Below are positions 9,783 through 17,782 of a DNA stretch of 64,000 nt, piece by piece (within the stretch, counting starts at the first letter, position 1; every line of letters begins with the position of its first letter). Source of the stretch: Comamonas testosteroni TK102 (GTDB lineage: Bacteria; Pseudomonadota; Gammaproteobacteria; Burkholderiales; Burkholderiaceae_C); contig NZ_CP006704.1 of assembly GCF_000739375.1 (NCBI RefSeq), forward strand, positions 5,890,001 to 5,954,000. The letters run 5' to 3'. A program made the translations under genes and the position numbers. Below the pieces are notes generated by a model. The model had not been told where the DNA came from, ran no database searches, and saw nothing but the letters and a program-made list of their open reading frames with translations.

Positions 9783-9878
9783 AATAAACATAGCTGCCAT
9801 CGCTCACCAATAAACAAACTCAGCAATAAAACTATCTGAAACTGTTTATTGACTTGCGGTAGCAGCTATTGTTTTTTA
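9783..9878. repeat. AT-rich inverted repeat R3, copy at 9.8 kb
   Basis: The left arm contains CATAGCTGCCATCGC; the right arm GGTAGCAGCTATTG reads as its approximate complement. Between them is AT-rich DNA with several AATAAA(C/A) runs. It lies between the AhpD-like gene and the 3' end of the sigma gene. Confidence 0.55.
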
Positions 9879-9917
9879 GCTTTCTCCGACGGACATCGCC
9901 CATCAGGCCGCAGGCAA

Positions 9918-10841
9918 TCAGGCAGCCGGCACCAGCACGCGGGTCAGCTTGTCCGGATTGCGCAGCGTGTAGATGCGCCGGATCAGTCCGTCCTCGACCA
10001 GCAGCGTCTGCACCGACTCCACCTGGCCGTCCACACAGCGCACCAGACCCGGCAGGCCGTTGACCCGCGCCAGATGCAGGGTCTGCTCCTGCCCGTCGCG
10101 GCGCAGACGCCGGGCCGTGGCGAAGTACAGCAGCGCCAGGCGGCGCCCGGTCTCCAGCACGCGGCCAAAGGATGCCACCTTGCCGCCGCCGTCGCTGATC
10201 AGCGCGGCATCGGGAGCGAAGAGCGCCTGGATCTGCGCCAGATCGCCGCCCCGCGCAGCCTGGGCAAAGCGGCGCAGCAGCTCGGCATGGGCCTGTGCGG
10301 GCGCCTCGAAGCGCGGCCGTCCGGCCTTCACATGGGCTCGCGCGCGATGCACCAGCTGGCGGCAGGCAGCCTCGCTGCGGCCCAGCGCCTGGGCCACTTC
10401 GGCATAGTCGGCATCGAAGACCTCACGCAGCAAAAAGGCCGCGCGCTCCTCGGGCGTCAGCTGCTCCAGCACGAACAGCAGCGCCGTGGAGACATCATGG
10501 GCCTGCTCCAGCAGCTCCTCGGCCGAGGGTGCGGCCTCGGTCCAGGGCTGGACCAGCGGCTCGGGCAGCCAGAAACCCGCATAGTGCTCGCGCTCCACGC
10601 GCAGACGCCGCAGCCGGTCTATGGCCAGCCGCGTGGCCGTGGTCACCAGCCAGGCCTCGGGCTGGGCAATGGCGGCGCGCTCGCTGTCCTGCCAGCGCAG
10701 CCAGACATCCTGTACCAGATCCTCGGCCTCGGCCCGCTGGCCCAGCATGCGATAGGCCAGCCCGAACAGGCGCGGGCGATGGCGCTCGAAATCCTGCAGT
10801 CCCGCATCGGCGGACGGCGCAGCGTGGGAAGTGGGGCTCAC
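9918..10841 (-). CDS. RNA polymerase sigma factor, ECF41 (SigJ-like) type
   Basis: 307 residues from a GTG start with AGGAG seven bases upstream. Sigma-2 (about residues 17-85) and sigma-4 (about 115-172) are followed by a SnoaL-like C-terminal domain of about 130 residues. Three ECF41 signature motifs are present: WLPEP (91-95) in the linker, DGGGK (217-221) and NPDKL (295-299) in the extension. In ECF41 proteins the C-terminal domain modulates activity in place of a classical anti-sigma factor. The partner AhpD-like gene and two matching promoters form a compact self-contained module. The inducing signal is not visible. Confidence 0.95.
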   Translation of the reverse strand: MSPTSHAAPSADAGLQDFERHRPRLFGLAYRMLGQRAEAEDLVQDVWLRWQDSERAAIAQPEAWLVTTATRLAIDRLRRLRVEREHYAGFWLPEPLVQPWTEAAPSAEELLEQAHDVSTALLFVLEQLTPEERAAFLLREVFDADYAEVAQALGRSEAACRQLVHRARAHVKAGRPRFEAPAQAHAELLRRFAQAARGGDLAQIQALFAPDAALISDGGGKVASFGRVLETGRRLALLYFATARRLRRDGQEQTLHLARVNGLPGLVRCVDGQVESVQTLLVEDGLIRRIYTLRNPDKLTRVLVPAA

Positions 10842-10902
10842 GTGATGTCTCCTGCAAATAGGCCAGGGGCCAGCCACCCAGTGTGACAGGCACCAAGCCC
10901 TA

Positions 10903-10929
10903 GACGCAGAACGCACATCTTTTGTGACA
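10903..10929 (-). promoter_or_regulatory. Predicted autoregulatory ECF41 promoter
   Basis: On the minus strand it reads TGTCACA (10929-10923), 16 bases, then CGTC (10906-10903), about 60 bp upstream of the sigma GTG. A second TGTCACA at 10888-10882 has no CGTC at the right distance. Confidence 0.75.
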
Positions 10930-10956
10930 ACGCTGCCAAAAACTGGCGCACTCCGA

Positions 10957-11048
10957 GTCAGGGACGGCAAGCAAGGGCCGCCCCGCAGCGAGGCCGTTGT
11001 CCCGTTGCACGTCACCCCTTGGGGGAAGCTGCACAGCCGCTCAGGGGG
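10957..11048 (-). repeat. GC-rich dispersed repeat R1, copy d (inverted)
   Basis: On the + strand it reads GTCAGGGACGGC, GGGCCGCCCCGCAGCGAGG and, at the end, CAGCCGCTCAGGGGG, the reverse of copies a and b. It sits between the sigma promoter region and the 3' end of the gamma-glutamyltransferase gene. Confidence 0.75.
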
Positions 11049-11051
11049 ACC

Positions 11052-12668
11052 TCAATAAGCCACCGCGCACCCGTCCTTGCGCGGATCGGAGCCCGCGATG
11101 TAGTGTTCGCCGTCGCGCAGCACCAGCTGGGCGCCGCCAAAGGCGAACACGCCATGGCCGGCCTCGACGCTGACCTCATGGCCGCGTGCGCGCAGCTGCT
11201 CAACCACGGCGGCATCGAAGGACGGCTCCACGGCCACGCCCTTGCCGCCGGTCACGCGCCAGCGCGGTGCATCGGCCGCAGCCTGCGGGTTCTGGCCGTA
11301 GCGCAGCACGCGCAGCGCCATCTGCAGATGGCCCTGGCTCTGCATCGGGCCGCCCATGACGCCGAACGCCATTTGCGGCGTGCCGTCGGCATGCATGGCA
11401 AAGGCCGGAATGATGGTGTGCGAGGGGCGCTTGCGCGGGCCGACCTGATTGGCATGACCGGCCTCGGTGGTAAAGCCGTGGCCGCGATTCTGCAGGCTGA
11501 TGCCCGTGCCCGGCACGACCACGCCCGAGCCGAAGCCCATGTAGTTGGACTGGATGAAGGAGACCATCATGCCGCTGGCATCGGCCGCCGCCAGGTAGAC
11601 CGTGCCGCCGGGACGGGGCGCGCCGCAGCCCGGGGCACCGGCGCGCGTCGGGTCTATGAGACTGGCGCGTTCGCGCAGGTACTCGCGGTCCAGCAGTTGT
11701 GCTGGGGTAACGCGCATATGGTCCAGGTCGGCGTTGTACTGGTGTAGGTCGGCAAAGGCCAGCTTCATGGCCTCGATCTGCAGATGCACGCTGTCCACGC
11801 CGTCCAGCGGCTGCGATCCGATCGGATCGCCACCCGCACCCAGCTCGTCGAGCATGCCCAGCGCCATCAGCGCCGCAATGCCCTGGCCGTTGGGCGGAAT
11901 CTCGTGGATCACCGAATCGCCGAACTTCTGCGACACCGTTCCCACCCAGTCGGCCTGGTGCGCGGCCAGGTCTTCCTCGCTCATCACGCCGCCGCAGGCC
12001 CGCGAATGCTCGAGCATCTTTCTGGCCAGCGCACCGCGGTAGAAGGACTCGCCCATGGTCTCGGCGATCTCCTCCAGCGTGCGCGCATGGGCTTCGCTCC
12101 TGAACACCTCACCGGCCCGGGGAGCGCGGCCGCCAGGCAGAAAGCACTCGGCAAAGCCGGGCTGGTCGCCCAGTTTCTTGCCGCCCAGCTCCCACAACGT
12201 GGCAATGGTGGGCGAGACTGCGAAACCGTTGCGCGCATAGTCGATGGCGGGCCGGGCCACCTGGGCGAAGGGCAGCTTGCCGAAACGCTTGGACAGCGCC
12301 ACCCAGGCCGATACGGCACCGGGCACGGTCACGGCATTCCAGCCCTTCTCGGGTATGCCGCCGAGCTGGGCAAAGTAGTCGGGCGTCCAGCCCGCAGGCG
12401 AACGGCCCGAGGCGTTGAGGCCGTGCAGCTCCTTGCCGTCCCAGACGATGGCAAAGCCGTCACTGCCGATGCCGCAGCCCGTGGGCTCGACCACGGTCAG
12501 CGTCATCGCCGCAGCCAGCGCCGCATCCACGGCGTTGCCGCCGGCCTGCAGCATGGAGAGGCCGGCCTGCGCTGCCAGCGGCTGCGAGGTGCTGACCACA
12601 TTGCGCCCCAGCACCGGCGAGCGGTGCGAGGCATAGGGAAGCGTCCAGTCCTTGACGAGGTTGGTCAT
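11052..12668 (-). CDS. Gamma-glutamyltransferase family protein (Ntn hydrolase)
   Basis: 538 residues. The enzyme matures by self-cleavage before a nucleophilic threonine, here probably T356 in PRPGGTVYLAAAD, splitting a ~38 kDa large and a ~19 kDa small subunit. The N-terminal GGNAVDAALAAAMTLTVVEP and the small-subunit NRGHGF and GVMGGPMQ segments are typical of the family. No signal peptide is visible, so it is probably cytoplasmic, unlike classical periplasmic GGT and more like YwrD-type members. It lies downstream of a Bug-type binding protein gene in the same direction, so the pair may import and hydrolyse a gamma-glutamyl or related compound (inference). Confidence 0.92.
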   Translation of the reverse strand: MTNLVKDWTLPYASHRSPVLGRNVVSTSQPLAAQAGLSMLQAGGNAVDAALAAAMTLTVVEPTGCGIGSDGFAIVWDGKELHGLNASGRSPAGWTPDYFAQLGGIPEKGWNAVTVPGAVSAWVALSKRFGKLPFAQVARPAIDYARNGFAVSPTIATLWELGGKKLGDQPGFAECFLPGGRAPRAGEVFRSEAHARTLEEIAETMGESFYRGALARKMLEHSRACGGVMSEEDLAAHQADWVGTVSQKFGDSVIHEIPPNGQGIAALMALGMLDELGAGGDPIGSQPLDGVDSVHLQIEAMKLAFADLHQYNADLDHMRVTPAQLLDREYLRERASLIDPTRAGAPGCGAPRPGGTVYLAAADASGMMVSFIQSNYMGFGSGVVVPGTGISLQNRGHGFTTEAGHANQVGPRKRPSHTIIPAFAMHADGTPQMAFGVMGGPMQSQGHLQMALRVLRYGQNPQAAADAPRWRVTGGKGVAVEPSFDAAVVEQLRARGHEVSVEAGHGVFAFGGAQLVLRDGEHYIAGSDPRKDGCAVAY

Positions 12669-12724
12669 ATCTAAGTCCGATCAGTGATTCATGGGCGCCG
12701 CGCTTAACGCTTCAAGCTGACGCG

Positions 12725-12812
12725 CCCCAAGCCAGAGGCGTCGAGCAAGGGCCGCCTCACGGCGGAGGCGCCTAGCCGAGGATGCCGTCCCCCCGGCGCA
12801 CAGGGGGTTGCA
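12725..12812 (-). repeat. GC-rich dispersed repeat R1, copy e (degenerate)
   Basis: It retains GGCGTCGAGCAAGGGCCGCC and the CCCCCGG/CAGGGGG end, but the middle is altered. It occupies the spacer between the Bug gene and the gamma-glutamyltransferase gene. Confidence 0.5.
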
Positions 12813-12816
12813 TATG

Positions 12817-13827
12817 TCATTCCAAAGTAATGTGGTTGTCCCTGATGACCTTGGCCCAGCGCGCGCTGTCGGCCTGCACCATGGCGGCGAACTGTCCTGG
12901 CGTCTGCGGCCTGGCGGGCTCCACGCCCTGCTTGGCCAGACTGGCGATCACCTCGGGATTCTGGATGGCGCGGTTGAAGGCCTGGTTGATCCTGCCGACC
13001 AGCTCGGGCTTCATGCCGGCCGGGCCGTAGACACCGAACCAGGTGACCGAGGAATAGCCTGGCAGGCCCGATTCGGCCACCGTGGGCAGATTCGGAGCCA
13101 GTGTGCTGCGCCTGTCACCGGTCACGGCCAGGGCACGCAGGCGGCCGCTGGCCACATGGGGCATGCCCGTGGGAATGGAGTCGAACAGCAGATGCACCTG
13201 GCCTGCCACCAGATCGGTGATCGATTGCGCCGTGCCCTTGTAGGGCACATGGGCGATCTGTATTCCGGCCTGCGCAGCAAAGGCTGCGGTGTTCAGGTGC
13301 ACGATGGTGCCATTGCCGCTGGTGGCGTAGTTGAGCTTGCCGGGATTGGCCCTGGCATAGGCAATCAGCTCCTGCACGCTCTTGACCGGCAGCGAGGGCG
13401 TGACCAGCAGCACGCTGGCCGCGTCCGCCGTATGCGCGATGGGACTGAAGTCCTTGTCCGCCTTGTAGGCCAGCCTGGGCATCAGATGCGGCGAAATCGC
13501 ATGCGTGCTGCTGGTGGTGAACAGCAGCGTGTAGCCGTCGGCCGCCGCCTTGGCGGCCTCGGCCGTGCCTATGGTCCCGCCGGCGCCGGGCCGGTTGTCG
13601 ATGACCAGTTGCTGGCCCAGCTCCTGCGACACACGCTGCGCGATCACGCGTGCCACCAGATCGGTCGCGCCGCTGGCCGGAAACGGCACGATCACGCGCA
13701 CCGGTCGGCTGGGCCAGGCGGCCTCGCCCTGGGCCAGGGCCGGCAAGGCCAGCAGGCCACCGGCCAGCGCCGCTGCGGCATGGAGCCACTGGCGGCGCGT
13801 CGTTGAAACAGTAAACCGTGCCCGCAT
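12817..13827 (-). CDS. Bug/TctC-family periplasmic binding protein
   Basis: 336 residues. The N-terminus has twin arginines (TTRRQWLH) followed by a hydrophobic stretch and ALAQG, so Tat export is possible. The family segments IVPFPASGATDLVAR and VPYKGTAQSITDL are intact. ATG 13827 has GGGAG five bases upstream. No TctAB genes are adjacent. It is divergent from a LysR gene and precedes the gamma-glutamyltransferase gene, with repeat R1e between them; the two are likely co-transcribed. The ligand is unknown. Confidence 0.92.
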   Translation of the reverse strand: MRARFTVSTTRRQWLHAAAALAGGLLALPALAQGEAAWPSRPVRVIVPFPASGATDLVARVIAQRVSQELGQQLVIDNRPGAGGTIGTAEAAKAAADGYTLLFTTSSTHAISPHLMPRLAYKADKDFSPIAHTADAASVLLVTPSLPVKSVQELIAYARANPGKLNYATSGNGTIVHLNTAAFAAQAGIQIAHVPYKGTAQSITDLVAGQVHLLFDSIPTGMPHVASGRLRALAVTGDRRSTLAPNLPTVAESGLPGYSSVTWFGVYGPAGMKPELVGRINQAFNRAIQNPEVIASLAKQGVEPARPQTPGQFAAMVQADSARWAKVIRDNHITLE

Positions 13828-13914
13828 GGCAACTCCCGGTGAAATGGCAGCTTGTTCGAAAAGGGGCGCCGCTGCCCGGCAACCATCCAACGGTACATCT
13901 TAGAAAGCCGAGGC

Positions 13915-13934
13915 ATTTGCCGCTATCGGCAAAT
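13915..13934. promoter_or_regulatory. Perfect dyad in the LysR/Bug divergent promoter region
   Basis: ATTTGCCG, four bases (CTAT), CGGCAAAT: an exact 8+8 bp inverted repeat with T and A at LysR-like spacing. It lies between divergent genes, where an autoregulating LysR protein would bind. Assignment is by position and symmetry only. Confidence 0.55.
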
Positions 13935-13998
13935 TTGCAAGCCATCATTGCCAAAACAGCAAACCGAGCACAATGGCGGTTTGCTTTCACCGACTGCC

Positions 13999-14919
13999 AT
14001 GCCCGAGTCCCGCCACTTGCTGCTCCAGGACACCGCGCTGCGCTACTTCCACGAAGTCGCGCAATGCGGCTCGCTGACCGAGGCTTCGGCAAGGCTGCAT
14101 GTGGCGGCCTCGGCCATCAGCCGCCAGATTGCGGCATTGGAGGCACGCCTGGGCACGCCGCTGTTCGAGCGCCATCCGCGCGGCATGGTGCTCAACGCTG
14201 CCGGCGAGATCCTGGCCGATCATGCGCGCCGTGCGGGACTGGACGCGGAGCGCGCACTGGACGAGATCAAGGCCTTGCAGGGCCTGCGCAGCGGCAAAGT
14301 GCGCATCGCCAGCTCCGACGCCTTCGCCAGCGAATTCCTGCCGCGCCTGTGCGCGGCCTTCCAGCGCGAGCACAGCGGCATCGTCTTCGAAGTGACGGTG
14401 CTTCCCACGCACGAGGTTTCCGGTGCCGTGCGCACCGGCATGGCCGACATAGGCCTGTGTTTCAGCCGGGCCCCCGAGCCCGGCATCGCCGTCGCCTGCC
14501 GCGTGGCCGCGCCCGTGCTGGCGCTGGTGGCATCCAGCCATGAACTGGCACATGGGCGCAGTGTGTCACTGGCCAGGCTGGTGCGCTACCCGCTGGCACT
14601 GACGCCACCCAGCACTGCCGTGCGCCAGTTGCTGGATGCCGCCTGCAGCCGCCAGGGACTGATGCTGGCGCCGGCCCTGGAGAGCAATCATGGCAAGACG
14701 CTGCTGAACTTTGCGGCCCAGGGTGCGGCGGTTGCCGTGGCCAGCGAAATCGCCGCCCGCGACATGGTGGCCACAGGAGCGCTCGTGGCCGTACCGCTCA
14801 GCGATCGCGGCATGGATCTGCGCGATATCGAGGTGCAGACCCTGGCCGGCCGCACGCTGCCGCATGCGGCGCAGTCCTTTCTGGAGCTTTTGCAGTTGCG
14901 CCTGCCCGCCGCCTGGTGA
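13999..14919 (+). CDS. LysR-family transcriptional regulator
   Basis: 306 residues. The HTH is near the N-terminus, with SLTEASARLHVAASAISRQIAALE as its span (residues about 20-43), followed by an effector-binding domain. ATG 13999 places the HTH at the usual offset; the open frame extends upstream but has no better start. It is divergent from the Bug-gamma-glutamyltransferase pair with a 171 bp shared region holding a perfect dyad, so it is the likely regulator of that pair. Confidence 0.93.
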   Translation: MPESRHLLLQDTALRYFHEVAQCGSLTEASARLHVAASAISRQIAALEARLGTPLFERHPRGMVLNAAGEILADHARRAGLDAERALDEIKALQGLRSGKVRIASSDAFASEFLPRLCAAFQREHSGIVFEVTVLPTHEVSGAVRTGMADIGLCFSRAPEPGIAVACRVAAPVLALVASSHELAHGRSVSLARLVRYPLALTPPSTAVRQLLDAACSRQGLMLAPALESNHGKTLLNFAAQGAAVAVASEIAARDMVATGALVAVPLSDRGMDLRDIEVQTLAGRTLPHAAQSFLELLQLRLPAAW

Positions 14920-14941
14920 TACGGCGGCCGCTCGCGCCGAC

Positions 14942-15847
14942 TCAATCCGCCTTGGGGCGCAGCACCAGCCAGAGCGACAGCGCAATCAGCCCGCCACCCA
15001 TGGCATGAGCGACGGTCAAGGATTCATCGAGCAAGGCCCAGCCCCAGAGCACGGCAAACACGGGCACGATAAAGGTCACGGTCAGCGCCTTTTGCGGGCC
15101 TTCATCGGCAATCAGCCGGAAATAAAGCACATAGGCCAGAGCCGTGCTCAGCAAGCCCAGCAGCGCCACATTGCCCCATGCCAGCAGCGGAGCGGCCTCC
15201 AGCCTGGCCAGCATGCCGGGCTCCAGCGCCATGTCGATGAGCAGCGCCGGCGTCAGCACCATCAGCGCGCCCAGCTGGCTGATGAAAACGGCAGCACGCG
15301 TGTCCACGGACGCATTGGCCCCCGCCAGCCTGAGCGTCAGATAGCTGGAAAACGCATAGCAGACCGTGGCCACAAAACAGGCCGCCATACCACCCAGCAC
15401 GGCTGTGCTGAGATCCAGTGGCCCGGCCTGGGCCAGCACCGCCACGCCGCCAATCCCCAGCAGCACAGCAGCCACACGCGCGGGCGTGATCGCCTCGGCA
15501 AACACCAGCGCCCCCACCACGGTGGCCACCAGCGGCGTGGTGGCATTGAAGATGGCGCTATAGCCCGATGGCAGCACCTGGGCCGCCAGCGCGTACATGA
15601 GAAAGGGGATGCCGGAATTGATGACGCCCAGCCCCAGCAAGGGCCACAGATGACGCCCGATCCTGGGCCGGTAGCCCATGGCAAACAGCGCCGCGCCAAG
15701 GCCCAGCGCCGAAAACAGGCCGCGCCCGACGGCCGTGGGCACGGCCCCCAGATGGGGCACGGCCACGCGCATGAATAAAAAACTGCCGCCCCAGAGGGCG
15801 GCCAGTGTCATGAGTCGGATCAGGCTGGCTACAGACATACAGGGCAT
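14942..15847 (-). CDS. EamA/DMT-family transporter
   Basis: 301 residues with about ten hydrophobic segments arranged as two EamA repeats (roughly 10-140 and 155-295). Typical motifs include LWGGSFLFMRVA at the start and the repeat-ending ALVFAEAITPARVAAVLLGIGG. These inner-membrane proteins export or exchange metabolites such as amino acids; the substrate cannot be told from sequence. ATG 15847 or 15838 could be the start. It converges with the LysR gene and follows the NUDIX gene in the same direction. Confidence 0.9.
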   Translation of the reverse strand: MPCMSVASLIRLMTLAALWGGSFLFMRVAVPHLGAVPTAVGRGLFSALGLGAALFAMGYRPRIGRHLWPLLGLGVINSGIPFLMYALAAQVLPSGYSAIFNATTPLVATVVGALVFAEAITPARVAAVLLGIGGVAVLAQAGPLDLSTAVLGGMAACFVATVCYAFSSYLTLRLAGANASVDTRAAVFISQLGALMVLTPALLIDMALEPGMLARLEAAPLLAWGNVALLGLLSTALAYVLYFRLIADEGPQKALTVTFIVPVFAVLWGWALLDESLTVAHAMGGGLIALSLWLVLRPKAD

Positions 15848-15896
15848 TGTGCACAGCCCCGGCCTTCACGCCTGTCACAACTGCCGCACGCGAATA

Positions 15897-16454
15897 TCAG
15901 TGAATCTGCACCAGCACATCGTCCAGCGTGGCACCGGCCTCTGCGGGCACCGGGCGCGTGAGCTGCGGCACCTTGTAGATGCTGGCATCGGCATGGATCA
16001 GGCCTATGTCATAGCGCTGGCCGGCCAGATAATCGCCCACCGATTCCAGCACGATGAGGCTGCGGTGCAGATGCTCGGTGGCCCGCAGTTCGTCGAGCGA
16101 GAGCCAGACGCTGCGCACGATGCCGTCGTCCAGATGGCGCTGGGCATGGTGCATGCCCAGATCGCCCGTGAAGGCAAAGCGCAGATAGGTGATGTCCGAG
16201 CCCGTGCGCGTGCGCACAAAGCGGTTCATGTAGATGCCGACCAGGGCCGTGGGCGTGAAACTGTAGGCTGTCTCTTCCATGACTTCGCGCACACAGGCAT
16301 CGACAGGGCTTTCGGAAGGGTCGAGATGACCGGCCGGCGTGTTCAGACGCAGTCCATCCGCCGTTTGTTCTTCCACCAGCAAAAAACGGCCATCGCGTTC
16401 GATGATGGCCGAGACAGTCACATTGGGTTTCCAGCGATTGGGCATGGCCGGCAT
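15897..16454 (-). CDS. NUDIX hydrolase (NudJ-like)
   Basis: 185 residues. The Nudix box GHLDPSESPVDACVREVMEE matches Gx5Ex7REUxEE and lies at about residues 42-61, followed by TAYSF. It resembles NudJ-type phosphatases that act on nucleoside di- and triphosphates and HMP-PP. ATG 16454 is chosen; a second ATG three codons later is possible. It lies 26 bp downstream of the GNAT gene in the same direction. Confidence 0.92.
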   Translation of the reverse strand: MPAMPNRWKPNVTVSAIIERDGRFLLVEEQTADGLRLNTPAGHLDPSESPVDACVREVMEETAYSFTPTALVGIYMNRFVRTRTGSDITYLRFAFTGDLGMHHAQRHLDDGIVRSVWLSLDELRATEHLHRSLIVLESVGDYLAGQRYDIGLIHADASIYKVPQLTRPVPAEAGATLDDVLVQIH

Positions 16455-16480
16455 TATCCTTGCCCCGAACCGACGATGTG

Positions 16481-16996
16481 TCAGATAAATCCCACCATAT
16501 AGAGCGCTCCTTCGCCGTAACTGGCCAAATGTTGCTGCTGCGCAGCATTTGTCACGGATTCGACCTCATAGCCTTGACGCTCCCAGTAAAGCCGTGATCC
16601 CTGCACCGAAACCAGTGCCGTGCGCTGCACGCCGCGCGCTCTGGCCTGCACCTTCAGGGCCTGCACCATGCGCCGCGCCAGGCCCTGGCCGGCTGCAGCC
16701 TCGGACACGGCCATATCGTGCAGATAGAGCACGCTGGCGTCGTCATATTCGGCAAAGTCGCCGTTGAGCGGCGTGATGGCTCCGGGGCGCGACCAGTACG
16801 CTGCCAGATAGGCCACCAGCTCGCCCTCCTGCTCTGCCGCCCAGGAACAATGCCCGGCCGTGCGCAAACGGCGCACAAACACCTCGCGCGGCTCGGCAAA
16901 GTCCGCGCCATAGCAATGCTCCTGTATGCGCATCACGGCATCCACATCGTCCGCGCCCAGCGCGCGCAGCAGGATTGGCATCGATCCGGACATCAA
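16481..16996 (-). CDS. GNAT-family N-acetyltransferase
   Basis: 171 residues. The acetyl-CoA-binding motif A is visible as LHDMAVSEAAAGQGLARRMVQ, with the Q/RxxGxG/A pattern, and the C-terminal LYWERQGYEV is the usual motif B. Three close ATG codons (16996, 16993, 16981) could start it. It precedes the NUDIX gene. Substrate unknown. Confidence 0.88.
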   Translation of the reverse strand: MMSGSMPILLRALGADDVDAVMRIQEHCYGADFAEPREVFVRRLRTAGHCSWAAEQEGELVAYLAAYWSRPGAITPLNGDFAEYDDASVLYLHDMAVSEAAAGQGLARRMVQALKVQARARGVQRTALVSVQGSRLYWERQGYEVESVTNAAQQQHLASYGEGALYMVGFI

Positions 16997-17117
16997 AAAC
17001 TCTCAAATCAATAGCTGTCAACGATTGCCAGTCAATGGCTGACGGCCAATTTCAATCAAAATCCGGCACATAGCTTAGCAAGCCGTTCATCCCACAGCAG
17101 TCTGTAGGCGCTATCGC

Positions 17118-17138
17118 AATGGTAATGATTCTCAATTG
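17118..17138. promoter_or_regulatory. Fur-box-like site upstream of the DUF2061 gene
   Basis: The sequence reads AATGGTAATGATTCTCAATT and one further G. It aligns closely with the common proteobacterial Fur box built around GAATGATTCTC, and lies about 53 bp upstream of the next start codon, in the promoter region. Confidence 0.55.
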
Positions 17139-17190
17139 GAAACTCGGCGCCATCCTCCCTACCATTCATTCATCGTTCAGGGAGAAACAG

Positions 17191-17445
17191 ATGACACGCT
17201 TGATCAAGACATTGCGCCAGAACCAGCTCACGCTGACCAAGACGGCCAGCTATTACGTGATCCACATCACCGTGGCAGCCTGCGTTGCCTATGCCGTGAC
17301 CGGCAATCTGATTGCCTCGCTGACGCTGAGCCTGCTGGAGCCCACGGTCCAGGCCTTTGCCTTCTTCTTCCATGAAAAAATCTGGGAGCGTCGCTTGAAG
17401 AAACGCGAGCAGCAAGCGCTTGCCGGACAGGCGCTGAGCGCCTGA
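17191..17445 (+). CDS. DUF2061 family small membrane protein
   Basis: 84 residues. Two hydrophobic segments (about 22-40 and 44-60) and a charged C-terminal tail (HEKIWERRLKKREQ) match the DUF2061 family, including SYYVIHITVAACVAYAVTGN and the HEKIW block. ATG 17191 follows GGGAG with an 8-base spacing. The role of the family is unknown; some members lie beside sulfate assimilation genes. The Fur-box-like site just upstream suggests iron regulation here. Nothing credible is encoded in the 235 bp before the aminotransferase gene. Confidence 0.85.
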   Translation: MTRLIKTLRQNQLTLTKTASYYVIHITVAACVAYAVTGNLIASLTLSLLEPTVQAFAFFFHEKIWERRLKKREQQALAGQALSA

Positions 17446-17782
17446 GAGCCGCCTATGAACGCCGACCACCCCACCACTTTTGCGCAATGGCTGCTGCGCT
17501 CCCTGGCCACGCTGGGCGACTGCAACGGCCATCTTCGCGGCCTGTAGAAATCATGTGCACAAGCCTTTTGATAAACCATGGATGGACATTGAATATCCCA
17601 GGCTCTTTGTGAATTTCTGATCACTCACGCCAGAAAATCATCCGAGCCTGGATCTCCAGGATCGGAAAATCCTGTGGATAAGTCATGCGAAACATGCCAA
17701 TTCGGACTCGCATCCATGGGTTTGCGGCTATTTGCCAAACCGGGCCCAAGGCCAACAATGGCCGGGAATCCAAGGAGTTCCC

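Noticed and set aside
10882..10888. A second TGTCACA between the ECF41 promoter and the sigma start
   Set aside because: No CGTC at 15-17 bases downstream, so it is not counted as a second promoter.
17455..17547. 30-codon open frame after the DUF2061 gene
   Set aside because: No convincing ribosome site and too short to judge; could be a real small peptide but there is no support.
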